NCBI GenBank assembly: GCA_007133055.1
Contig: SLNM01000287.1
Span: forward strand, 1-7,146
From: Lentisphaeria bacterium
GTDB taxonomy: Bacteria > Verrucomicrobiota > Lentisphaeria > Oligosphaerales > PUNB01
Length of the DNA: 7,146 bases
Reading direction: 5' to 3'
A program made the translations under genes and the position numbers. Position 1 is the first letter of the stretch; each line of letters begins with the position of its first letter. Shown here piece by piece: positions 1-7,018 of the stretch. The notes under the pieces were generated by a model. That model worked only from the letters and a program-made list of their open reading frames with translations. It was not told the origin of the DNA and searched no databases.

Positions 1-1841
1 ATGCGCAGGTAATGCTGCAGCGCGGTCAGCATGGCCAGAGTTTCCAGCGGCGAGGAGTGCATGACCCCGCTGAACTCCGCCAGGGTTCTCTGTGCAATCT
101 CGAGGTACGGCATTCTCCGGGTCTGCCGATAAAGAAGCAGCAGACATTCGGTCATCATGGCATTGCCCGACGGGGTGGTCTGGTCGAAGGCATCGCAATG
201 ACGACGCAGAATCGTCTGATGATTTTTGCCGGTAAAATAGAAGCCGCCCCGCTTGCGGTCGGCGAATTCGGCCACAGTACGCCAGGAAAGTTCCTCAGCG
301 GTCTGGCACCAGCGTTTATCGCCGCGCTGACTGTGAAGCTCGAGCAAGCCCCGGATAAAAAAAACATAGTCGTCAAGATACCCGCGAATAAAGGTTTTTC
401 CGCCGCGACAGGAATGGGCCAGGTCGCCGTCGCGGCTGATGGCGCTGGCCAGCAAATAATCGGCCGCCCTGGCGGCGGCGTCAAGCCATTCTGGCTTATT
501 CATGGCACCACCCGCCAAGGCCAGGGCGTATATGGTCAGTCCGTTCAGGTCAACCAGAACCTTGTCGTCGGGCTGGGGTGCCAGCCGCCGATTGCGGACA
601 TCCAGCAACTTCGCCCGTATTGCCGCCAATTTGCCCTCCAGCCGTTCCGGTCTGAGACTATGTTTGCGGGCGTATTCCGCGACCGGCAGAGGCAGGTGCG
701 GAATATTCTCACCGCCCTGTTTCCCGGCCGGCACCTGATGCACAAAGTTGCCCGCGCTCTCAATACCGTAAACCTCTTGAAAAAGCTGGCTTTCCCTGGC
801 CGTCAGCGCCTGCTCGATCTGCTCGGTGGTCCATAGGTAGAATGCGCCCTCCTGCCCTTGGCAGTCGGCATCGAGAGAACAGTGGAAAACCCCCTGGGCG
901 GTGGTCATCTCGCGCCTTATCCACTCGGCGATTTCGGTGGCGACCCGCTGACAGAGAGGATCGTCAGTCAGCCTCCAGGCCAGGGTGTAGTTGACCAGCA
1001 GCAGGGCGTTGTCGTAGAGCATCTTTTCAAAATGCGGCACGAGCCACTTTTGATCCGTGGCATAGCGATGGAAGCCTCCGCCGATATGATCGCGAATACC
1101 GCCGGCGGCCATGGCCTGCAAAGTAGTCAAGACAGGCTTTGGAACCGTGCCCCCCTGGCCTCCCCCCGCCGACCGTTCGAGGGCCGACCGTTCGAGGAGA
1201 AACCGCAGGGCGTTGTGGGGCGGGAACTTGGGATGGCCGGGAAACCCTCCGTATTGAGGATCAAGCTCCTGTTCCAGCCGGCGTGCGGCACGCTCGACCA
1301 ACGATGGGGCAAGCTCGACCCGCGGAGTTTCGGCGATGCGAGCGCTGATGCGCTCCAGAATCCCCATGATTTGTTCGGCCCGGGCTTCCACCTCGGAGCG
1401 GCGCTCCCGCCAGGACCAGGCCAGTTTATCGCATAGTTCGATGAAAGTCTCCTGATTGAAATAGGTCCCGGCATAGAATGGTTGCATCTTCGGAGTCAGC
1501 CAAAGATTATTGGGCCAGCCGCCGGCGCCGGTGAGAACTTGAGTGGCGGTCATGTAGAGATGGTCGACTTCCGGATGCTCCTCGCGATCCACCTTGATCG
1601 CAATGAAATCCTGGTTGAGCGCCTTGGCCGCATTGAAGTCGGAAAAGGTCTCCCGCTCCATCACATGGCACCAGTGACAGGCGGAATAGCCAATCGACAA
1701 GAAAACCGGCATCCCCTTCTCCCGCACTTCCGCCAGAGTCCGCTCGTCCCACGGACGCCAGTCAACAGGATTGGTGGAATGCTGCCGCAGATAGGGGCTG
1801 ATTTCGTCGACCAGACGATTGACATGAATTGCCGATGACAT
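1..1841 (-). CDS. DUF255 / YyaL-type thioredoxin-domain protein (C-terminus cut by window edge)
   Basis: One uninterrupted minus-strand frame starts at ATG 1841 and stays open to base 1, giving 613 codons and no stop; it is partial at the C-terminus, since relatives are usually somewhat longer (about 680 aa). The N-terminus carries the family block NRLVDEISPYLRQHSTNPVDW and a thioredoxin-like CHWC at residues 55-58 followed by HVMERETF. Further family blocks are GGFPGHPKFPPHNALRFLL, GGGFHRY (H258), PHFEKMLYDNA (269-279), SLDADCQGQEG (322-332) and DQTTPSGNA (553-561). This is the Thioredox_DsbH (DUF255) domain followed by an (alpha/alpha)6 glycosidase-like region, as in B. subtilis YyaL and mammalian SPATA20. 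The biochemical role of the family is not settled; redox or sugar-linked roles are guesses. No signal peptide is seen, so it is probably cytoplasmic. A GGAG at 1846-1849 (minus strand) lies 4 nt before the ATG. It is transcribed divergently from ilvB. An in-frame LERSA duplication lengthens a linker at residues 216-225. Confidence 0.93.
   Translation of the reverse strand, partial: MSSAIHVNRLVDEISPYLRQHSTNPVDWRPWDERTLAEVREKGMPVFLSIGYSACHWCHVMERETFSDFNAAKALNQDFIAIKVDREEHPEVDHLYMTATQVLTGAGGWPNNLWLTPKMQPFYAGTYFNQETFIELCDKLAWSWRERRSEVEARAEQIMGILERISARIAETPRVELAPSLVERAARRLEQELDPQYGGFPGHPKFPPHNALRFLLERSALERSAGGGQGGTVPKPVLTTLQAMAAGGIRDHIGGGFHRYATDQKWLVPHFEKMLYDNALLLVNYTLAWRLTDDPLCQRVATEIAEWIRREMTTAQGVFHCSLDADCQGQEGAFYLWTTEQIEQALTARESQLFQEVYGIESAGNFVHQVPAGKQGGENIPHLPLPVAEYARKHSLRPERLEGKLAAIRAKLLDVRNRRLAPQPDDKVLVDLNGLTIYALALAGGAMNKPEWLDAAARAADYLLASAISRDGDLAHSCRGGKTFIRGYLDDYVFFIRGLLELHSQRGDKRWCQTAEELSWRTVAEFADRKRGGFYFTGKNHQTILRRHCDAFDQTTPSGNAMMTECLLLLYRQTRRMPYLEIAQRTLAEFSGVMHSSPLETLAMLTALQHYLR
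1168..1197. repeat. Perfect 15-bp tandem duplication inside the DUF255 gene
   Basis: The unit gccgaccgttcgagg occurs twice head to tail (1168-1182 and 1183-1197). Because it is 15 bp it keeps the frame and gives LERSA-LERSA at about residues 216-225 of the minus-strand protein, just before a glycine-rich stretch (GGGQGG). It sits in a linker between the conserved FPKFPP-type block and the GGGFHRY block, where length changes are likely tolerated. Confidence 0.9.
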
Positions 1842-1857
1842 AATTCTCCGCTCAATC

Positions 1858-1885
1858 TTGACTTTTCATTACCATAGCCTATATT
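1858..1885 (+). promoter_or_regulatory. Candidate sigma70-type promoter for ilvB
   Basis: TTGACT at 1858-1863 (5 of 6 to TTGACA) is followed after 16 bp by TATATT at 1880-1885 (5 of 6 to TATAAT). Transcription would begin near 1892, leaving an untranslated leader of about 40 nt before the ATG at 1932. It lies in the 90-bp spacer between two divergent genes, where a promoter is needed. No leader peptide or attenuator hairpin is visible. The call rests on consensus matching only. Confidence 0.55.
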
Positions 1886-1902
1886 CATTTTTTTTCCACA
1901 GA

Positions 1903-1926
1903 AAAAGGGACTTGAAAAGGGACTTG
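1903..1926 (+). promoter_or_regulatory. Duplicated ribosome-binding region of ilvB (12-bp tandem repeat)
   Basis: aaaagggacttg is repeated perfectly at 1903-1914 and 1915-1926. Each copy carries a purine-rich AAGGGA that could pair with the 16S rRNA tail. The second copy ends its AAGGGA at 1922, 9 nt before the ATG at 1932, a usable spacing; the first is 21 nt away and is too far for the same start. The nearer copy supports the start chosen for ilvB. Confidence 0.7.
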
Positions 1927-1931
1927 GTACA

Positions 1932-3662
1932 ATGCACGCCAAAAGCAAAACATCATCCACCCCATCCGCGTCCGGGCAACCGATGAAAGGCGCCGACCTG
2001 GTCGTGCGCTGCCTGGAACGGCAGGGAGTGAGGGAAATATTCGCCTATCCCGGCGGTGGTTCGATAGAGCTGCACCAATCACTGCAGAAGTCGTCTCTGC
2101 GCGTGATTCTGCCGCGCCACGAACAGGGCGGCGCCTTTGCCGCCGCGGGCTATGCCCGGGCCACCGGTAAAACCGGGGTCTGCATGGCCACCAGCGGACC
2201 GGGCGCCACCAATTTGATCACCGGTATTGCCGACGCATACATGGACTCGATCCCGGTCGTCTTCATCACCGGTCAGGTGCCCCACACATACATTGGCAAG
2301 AACGCCTTTCAGGAAACCGACATCATCGGCGTGACCAGGCCAATCTGCAAGCACAGCCATCTGGTCCTCAGCCCGGAGGAGATTCCTTCGGTCCTGGCCG
2401 AAGCCTTCTACCTGGCCGCCAGCGGCCGACCCGGCCCGGTGATCATCGACATACCGAAGGATGTGCAGCAGAAAACATGCGTGCCAACCTTTCCCGGCAA
2501 GGAAGTGGTTCCACTGGGCTACAAAATCAGAAAGAATCCGAGCCCGGAGGAAGTGGCGGCGGTGCGGGCGGCGATTGAAGAGTCGCAAAAGCCTTGCCTC
2601 TACGTCGGCGGCGGCATTATTTCGGCCGGGGCCGAAAAAGAGCTGCTTAAGTTCGTCGAAGCCTACAATATCCCGGTAACCACCACCCTGATGGGGGTGG
2701 GCGCCTTCCCGGACAGCCATCCGCTTTCCTTGAAGTGGCTGGGCATGCACGGCACCTATTACGGCAACTATGCCGCCAATGAGTGCGACCTGCTGGTCGC
2801 TCTCGGCGCCCGTTTCGATGACCGGGTGACCGGCAATGTCAATACCTTCGCGGTCAATGCCAAAATTGTCCACATTGACATTGACCCCTCGGAAATCAAC
2901 AAAAACAAGCGGGCCGACATCGGCGTGGTCTGCGATGTCAGGGCAATGCTGAAAAAGTTGCTGGAGCAGCCTCTTCGCAAGCAAACCTCCGCCTGGCACC
3001 GGCAGGTTCAGCAGTGGAAAAAAGAACACCCGCTGCGCTATGGCTCCAGCTCCCAAATTCAGCCGCAATACGTGGTCGAACGACTGTACCATAAGACCGG
3101 CGGCGAGGCCATGATTGTCACCGGGGTCGGACAGCATCAAATGTGGGCGGCCCAGTTTTACCAGTTCAGCCGACCGCGCCAGCTACTGACCTCGGGCGGG
3201 CTCGGCGCCATGGGCTTCGGCCTGCCCTCGGCCATCGGCGCCAAAATCGCCCGCCCCGACCAGTTGGTGGTGGAAATCGATGGCGACGGCAGTTTCCAGA
3301 TGAATATTCAGGAGCTGGGAACTGTCCACTGCGAAGATGTCGACGTGAAAATGATTATCCTCAACAACCAGCACCTGGGCATGGTCGCCCAGTGGGAAGA
3401 CCGATTCTATGACAGTTGCCGCGGCAACACGGTCCTCGCCAATGTCAGAAGCGACCGACCCTACCCCGACTTCGTAACCATCGCCAGAGGATACCTGATC
3501 CCGGGCCGGGAAGTCTGGAAAAAAGAAGAGGTCGACGATGCCATCGCCGAGATGCTCGACACCCCCGGACCGTTCCTGCTGGATGTGCATGTTCAGTACC
3601 AGGAGCACGTGCTGCCCATGATCCCGGCCGGCGGCACTTACAAAACCATCATCATGGAATAG
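1932..3662 (+). CDS. ilvB: Acetolactate synthase (acetohydroxyacid synthase), large catalytic subunit
   Basis: This ThDP-dependent enzyme condenses two pyruvates to acetolactate, or pyruvate and 2-oxobutyrate to acetohydroxybutyrate, starting valine/leucine and isoleucine synthesis in the cytoplasm. At 576 aa it has the full family length. Visible blocks are: AYPGGGSIELHQ near the N-terminus; the catalytic Glu in PRHEQGG (E64); ATSGPGATNLITG; FQET (126-129); the FAD-domain block ALGARFDDRVTG (290-301); GVGQHQMWAAQFY; SGGLGAMGFGLPSAIGAK; and the ThDP/Mg motif GDGSFQMN (451-458) through to the NN at 478-479. LNNQHLGMVAQWEDRFY and the C-terminal MIPAGGTY resemble plant and chloroplast enzymes closely. 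The ATG at 1932 is chosen because a well-spaced AAGGGA precedes it; an internal ATG at 1983 (MKGADLVVR) lacks a clear Shine-Dalgarno and is the alternative. No ilvN-like regulatory subunit gene follows; the next gene is a sulfatase 131 bp away. A catabolic type is less likely given the FAD-type blocks. Confidence 0.96.
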   Translation: MHAKSKTSSTPSASGQPMKGADLVVRCLERQGVREIFAYPGGGSIELHQSLQKSSLRVILPRHEQGGAFAAAGYARATGKTGVCMATSGPGATNLITGIADAYMDSIPVVFITGQVPHTYIGKNAFQETDIIGVTRPICKHSHLVLSPEEIPSVLAEAFYLAASGRPGPVIIDIPKDVQQKTCVPTFPGKEVVPLGYKIRKNPSPEEVAAVRAAIEESQKPCLYVGGGIISAGAEKELLKFVEAYNIPVTTTLMGVGAFPDSHPLSLKWLGMHGTYYGNYAANECDLLVALGARFDDRVTGNVNTFAVNAKIVHIDIDPSEINKNKRADIGVVCDVRAMLKKLLEQPLRKQTSAWHRQVQQWKKEHPLRYGSSSQIQPQYVVERLYHKTGGEAMIVTGVGQHQMWAAQFYQFSRPRQLLTSGGLGAMGFGLPSAIGAKIARPDQLVVEIDGDGSFQMNIQELGTVHCEDVDVKMIILNNQHLGMVAQWEDRFYDSCRGNTVLANVRSDRPYPDFVTIARGYLIPGREVWKKEEVDDAIAEMLDTPGPFLLDVHVQYQEHVLPMIPAGGTYKTIIME

Positions 3663-3696
3663 CCATGCCGCACCGCCGCCGAACCAGAATCAGGGC

Positions 3697-3761
3697 ATAG
3701 CCTGAAGAATTCACGAGTCTAGTTTGCCGCGAGCCGAATTCGCATGAATTAATCAGGATAG
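3697..3761. mobile_element. Short MITE-like palindromic element, copy A, with ATAG direct repeats
   Basis: A 57-bp core (3701-3757) begins CCTGA and ends TCAGG, with arms that are imperfect inverted repeats: 13 of the outermost 17 positions match, counted by hand. It is flanked on both sides by ATAG as a direct repeat (3697-3700 and 3758-3761). A plain inverted repeat would give CTAT on the right, so ATAG twice is better read as a 4-bp target-site duplication. The right 25 bp (3733-3757) are identical to 7019-7043. The left arm matches, with one difference in 20, the reverse complement of 6670-6688. No coding capacity. It lies between ilvB and the sulfatase and could fold in RNA. Confidence 0.75.
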
Positions 3762-3793
3762 ATTCGTGTAACCATTGAAAGGGGCCGGAAATC

Positions 3794-5212
3794 GTGCGAC
3801 CGAACATTCTGTTTATTCTCATCGACGATCTGGGCTGGGCCGACCTGACCTGCTACGGCAGCTCGTTCTATGAAACCCCCAATCTTGATCGGCTGGCCGA
3901 ACAGGGCATGCGCTTCACAGACGCCTATGCCGCCTGCCCTGTCTGCTCACCCACACGCGCCAGCCTGATGACCGGGCGCTACCCGGCCCGGCTTTCGATC
4001 ACTCAGTTCATCGGCGGACATACCTACGGCAGGCTGTGCGACGTGCCATATCTGCATTTTCTGCCGCACTGCGAACGCACCATCGCCACCGCCTTGCGCG
4101 ATGACGCCGGCTATCAAACCTGGCATGTCGGCAAATGGCACCTCGGCGAGAAACCATTCTGGCCCGACCAGCACGGTTTTGAAGTCAATATCGGCGGCTG
4201 CGGCTGGGGCATGCCCAAACACGGTTTCTTCAGTCCCTGGCAGTGCCCGACCATGGAGGACGGACCCGAAGGGCAGCACTTTACCGACGGCCTGACCGAC
4301 GCGGCCATCAAACTAATCAGAGAACGCGACCGCGAACGACCATTTTTTCTCAACCTGTCACACTATGCGGTGCATACCCCGATTCAGGCGCCCGCCGAAC
4401 TGGTCGAAAAATACCGGGCCAAAGCAGAAAGCCTAGGTTTGCGCGATGAAGACGCGCTGGAACCGGGCGAATTTCACCCCTGCCATCATAAGCGCGACAA
4501 ACCCGTGGTGCGACGGCGCTTCCAATGCCATGCCGAATACGCGGCCATGATCGAAAATCTGGACACAGCCATCGGACGGTTGCTCGACGAGCTGGACGAC
4601 CAGGGGATTGCCGACAATACCCTGGTCGTGTTCACCAGCGACAATGGCGGACTCTCGACCAGCGAAGGCTCGCCGACCTGCAACGCACCTCTGTCCGAAG
4701 GAAAAGGTTGGATGTACGAAGGCGGCAACCGCGTCTGCCAGATCGTTCGCTGGCCCGGGGTGGTGGCACCAGGACGCAGTACCGACGAACCCTGCACCAG
4801 CCCCGACTGGTACCCGACTCTGCTGGCGGCCGCCGGACTGCCCGAGCACCCGGTTCAGCATGCCGACGGCAAAAGCTTGATGCCGCTGCTGAGCGGAGAA
4901 GCTTTCGAGCGAGGACCGATCTTCTGGCATTATCCCCATTACTCCAACCAGGGCGGCAGCCCGGCCTGCTCGGTGCGCCATGGCGACTGGAAGCTGATCG
5001 AGTTTTTCGAGGACAACCGCCGCGAACTCTACAACCTACGCCAGGATATCGAAGAGAACCACGACCTGAGCGCGGAACAGCCGGAGCGTGTCGAACGCAT
5101 GGCCGGGCAACTGGCCCAGTGGCGAAGCGAAGTGCAGGCCACAGTCCCGCGTGTCAACGTCAACTACACTGCGCCCGCAGCCGGTGGCGAAGCCGATCCG
5201 GCCGAAGTTTGA
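3794..5212 (+). CDS. S1-type (formylglycine-dependent) sulfatase, no signal peptide
   Basis: This predicted alkaline-phosphatase-superfamily hydrolase removes sulfate from an organic sulfate ester; the substrate is unknown. It has 472 aa, a normal family length. It begins with the metal-site block RPNILFILIDDLGW (D11, D12). The signature CSPTRASLMTGR follows at 51-62, with C51 as the residue oxidised to formylglycine. GKWHLG is at 113-118, SDNGG at 282-286 and the C-terminal block ELYNLRQDIEENHDL near 411-425. The start is GTG 3794, after a purine-rich aaaggggccggaa; the frame is closed by TGA at 3776-3778, so no upstream signal peptide can exist in this frame, and the next in-frame ATG (residue 39) would lose the metal site. 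The protein is therefore probably cytoplasmic, unlike many exported sulfatases. A URO-D-like gene starts 33 bp downstream, suggesting a shared transcript. A maturase gene is not in the window. Phosphonate hydrolase activity is the main alternative for this fold. Confidence 0.93.
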   Translation: MRPNILFILIDDLGWADLTCYGSSFYETPNLDRLAEQGMRFTDAYAACPVCSPTRASLMTGRYPARLSITQFIGGHTYGRLCDVPYLHFLPHCERTIATALRDDAGYQTWHVGKWHLGEKPFWPDQHGFEVNIGGCGWGMPKHGFFSPWQCPTMEDGPEGQHFTDGLTDAAIKLIRERDRERPFFLNLSHYAVHTPIQAPAELVEKYRAKAESLGLRDEDALEPGEFHPCHHKRDKPVVRRRFQCHAEYAAMIENLDTAIGRLLDELDDQGIADNTLVVFTSDNGGLSTSEGSPTCNAPLSEGKGWMYEGGNRVCQIVRWPGVVAPGRSTDEPCTSPDWYPTLLAAAGLPEHPVQHADGKSLMPLLSGEAFERGPIFWHYPHYSNQGGSPACSVRHGDWKLIEFFEDNRRELYNLRQDIEENHDLSAEQPERVERMAGQLAQWRSEVQATVPRVNVNYTAPAAGGEADPAEV

Positions 5213-5245
5213 CTGGCCCAAACTCGCAACCTAAGGAATACAAAG

Positions 5246-6460
5246 ATGGCTGGAGCATACGAGCAGGCAACAGCGGAAGACCGGCGCAAGGTTGATGCAT
5301 TATTGGCGGAGACAAAAGCCAACGGAGGTCTGGCGCCAGTGGATTTGGACGTTTTTTGGCGAGACCAGGAAATGGCTCGGGCGAATCCGTTCGGAACTGA
5401 TATCCCGCAGGTTCCGCTGGGCGCGATCTGCAACTGGGAGTGCATTTTCGATGAACTGGGGATTGAGCAGGACTGGTGGCGCTTCCTCTACCAGGACAAG
5501 AGGTGGGCATCGGAAATCAGTCGCCAGTACAACGACAAGGCCGAAGCCATAGTGGGTAGACGGTTGGTGCCGGAAACACCGCCCGCCGACGCTTCCAGGC
5601 AATGGCCTGAGGTCAAGGCTCTGCATGATATTTTCGAGGCGAAAAATGTCTGGGAAGGCGGACCGAACGGGAGCTGGTGGCTCAAGCAGTCGGCGCATAC
5701 GCCCGAGGAGCTATCCGCCTTGCTGGATCGGGTGGAGAAGCGACTGGAAGATTTGCGCGCTTTCATATTGCCGGAGAACTGGGGTTCGGAGAAATCGCGT
5801 CTGACCGCTCTCGGATGCACGGTGCCGCTATATCGCAGACAACGGGGTCCCTGCACGTTTGCCTGCTCAATCTACGGACCCGAGAATCTGCTTTTGCTGG
5901 CCTATGACGAACCCGAGCTGTTTGCACGCTTCAGTGATGTGCTTGGACGGGCGATTCTGGAGCGGGCGCGGGTGCTCGATGAAGAGGCGGGGTTGACTAA
6001 GGACGAGCTGGCCAGTGGCTGGAGCTGGGCGGATGACAACTGCTGCCTTTTCTCCCCGGACCTATATGAAACGTTTGCCATGCCGATTCACCGTGCGGTA
6101 TTTGGCCGCTACGCGCCCGACCCGAAAAACCGGCGTTATCAGCACAGCGACTCGAACATGGCGCATTTGCTGCCACTGCTGGCGGAACTGAATCTGACGG
6201 GCACGAATTTCGGGCCCACCTTAACGGTTGCCGAAATTCGGGCGCATTGTCCGCATGCGGTCATCAATGGCCAGATGGCCCCCTTTACCTACAGTTACAA
6301 TGAAGAGGCCAATATGGTGGCGGAATTTCTGCGTGACTTTGACCAGGCTCGCGAGAAGCGCGGACTCAACTTCACAACAGCCGGCTCCATCAACAATGGC
6401 AGCCGTCTTTCAGGAATGCGTCTGCTAATGGCCGCGATCCAGCGCTATGGACGATATTGA
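5246..6460 (+). CDS. Uroporphyrinogen decarboxylase superfamily protein (MtaA/CmuA-like, not heme UroD)
   Basis: A 404-aa soluble protein without signal peptide or membrane segments. The C-terminal half has superfamily blocks: GPCTFACSIYGPENLLLLAYDEPELF (201-226), a DD-containing stretch before LFSPDLYETFAMP (263-279), YQHSDSNMAHLLPLLAELNLTGTNFGP (298-324) with H300 and D302, and INGQMAP (340-346). The Arg-rich N-terminal motif of true heme UroD (MRQAGR type) is absent, so a role in heme synthesis is unlikely. Relatives such as MtaA and CmuA move methyl groups with corrinoid cofactors; many paralogues in anaerobic and PVC bacteria are uncharacterised. The N-terminal ~190 residues are Trp-rich and I recognise no separate domain there. 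The ATG at 5246 has AAGGA at 5233-5237, 8 nt upstream. The gene sits 33 bp after the sulfatase, so both are probably co-transcribed; a demethylase or methyltransferase step on the same substrate is inference. No corrinoid-protein gene is in view. Confidence 0.85.
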   Translation: MAGAYEQATAEDRRKVDALLAETKANGGLAPVDLDVFWRDQEMARANPFGTDIPQVPLGAICNWECIFDELGIEQDWWRFLYQDKRWASEISRQYNDKAEAIVGRRLVPETPPADASRQWPEVKALHDIFEAKNVWEGGPNGSWWLKQSAHTPEELSALLDRVEKRLEDLRAFILPENWGSEKSRLTALGCTVPLYRRQRGPCTFACSIYGPENLLLLAYDEPELFARFSDVLGRAILERARVLDEEAGLTKDELASGWSWADDNCCLFSPDLYETFAMPIHRAVFGRYAPDPKNRRYQHSDSNMAHLLPLLAELNLTGTNFGPTLTVAEIRAHCPHAVINGQMAPFTYSYNEEANMVAEFLRDFDQAREKRGLNFTTAGSINNGSRLSGMRLLMAAIQRYGRY

Positions 6461-6506
6461 TTTGTCTTGAGCCTCCGACCCAACCCATTGACCGGGCCAT
6501 GAAACT

Positions 6507-6689
6507 CTAGCCTGATTAATTCATGAACTTCGTAGCGAGAGGTGCCAGTGTGCGCGAGGTCAACAGCTTGCGGCCGTAAACCGGTCGCGGCGTACTGGAC
6601 GTACGGCAAAGATCGGTGTCGGTTGCAAGTTGTTGAGATTGCGGGCAATGGCAACTCGCAGTAGATGGCTCGTGAATTATTCAGGCTAG
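6507..6689. mobile_element. Long palindromic MITE-like element, copy B, flanked by CTAG
   Basis: A 175-bp core (6511-6685) begins CCTGATTAATTCATGA and ends TCGTGAATTATTCAGG, with CTAG on each side (6507-6510 and 6686-6689). The whole unit is an imperfect palindrome: cgtac (6591-6595) and gtacg (6601-6605) flank the loop tggac, the stem 6560-6571 with 6625-6636 shares the same centre (6598), and so do the outer ends. By hand, 58 of 89 opposed positions are Watson-Crick complementary, with several more G-T pairs. Relative to copy A it lies in the opposite orientation: its right arm matches A's left arm and its left arm matches A's right arm. It starts 46 bp after the stop of the URO-D-like gene and could act as an RNA hairpin there. 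A minus-strand frame crosses it, but nothing suggests real coding. Confidence 0.75.
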
Positions 6690-7018
6690 TATTGAAGAAA
6701 GCCAGAGAAATGATAGAGCAGTACCTTGAGAATCTGGAATCCAGAATCGACCCCGAAATCGAGAATCGTCTGCTTATCAAAACACAGTCGACAAAAAATC
6801 AATCTGTTGGGATTCAGCATGGAGTATGCCGAACGGGCGCTGACGGCGGGGCGGAGCCTCCATGGCCGCGCCCACTGCTGGTGAGCGTTCCCGGTTGGTT
6901 TCCTTGCATTCGGCAGCCTTCGCTATTATATTCAAACAGCAATAATACAAGCGAGCTGAACTTTTCCGGTTTTGCCTTATAGAGATCAAAATTGATTATA
7001 AATATATAATGGCGCATG
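6690..7018. other. Non-coding stretch between palindromic elements
   Basis: No gene is recognised here. Plus- and minus-strand open frames are short, unlike any family I know, and contain low-complexity runs such as near-repeats of gaatc (6729-6773). A GC-rich stem is possible: gggcgc (6835-6840) with gcgccc (6868-6873) and an inner ggggc (6848-6852) with gcctc (6856-6860). It has no T-run, so it is not called a terminator. An AT-rich patch at 6991-7010 contains tataaa (6997-7002) and tataat (7005-7010); it could be a -10 region for the downstream gene, but no matching -35 hexamer is seen. Confidence 0.4.

Noticed and set aside
12..1436. Plus-strand open frames at 12-836 and 858-1436
   Set aside because: They lie opposite the continuous DUF255 coding frame, whose conserved blocks run through both intervals; their translations resemble no family.
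1..1841. Frameshifted or broken DUF255 gene
   Set aside because: Short minus-strand frames here suggested a broken gene, but codon-by-codon reading from 1841 to base 3 shows one uninterrupted frame with conserved motifs throughout.
2079..3140. Long minus-strand open frame (353 codons) opposite ilvB
   Set aside because: It lies entirely within a clearly coding plus-strand gene with all family motifs, shows no recognisable domain, and is the usual antisense shadow of a GC-rich gene.
3697..3761. Rho-independent terminator after ilvB
   Set aside because: The palindrome could form a hairpin, but its arms are AT-rich and interrupted, no T-run follows, and the paired flanking tetramers and distant copies fit a mobile repeat better.
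4433..4981. Minus-strand 182-codon frame opposite the sulfatase
   Set aside because: It is antisense to the conserved sulfatase core and contains no known motif.
6445..6780. Minus-strand 111-codon frame crossing the palindromic element
   Set aside because: It overlaps the end of the URO-D-like gene and spans the repeat and its flank; composition is low-complexity and no domain is recognised.
6665..6982. Plus-strand 105-codon frame starting in the right arm of copy B
   Set aside because: The first ~40 residues look helical and charged, but the start lies inside the terminal repeat, no ribosome-binding site is evident, and the rest reads through GC-rich stem and AT-rich sequence without protein-like character.
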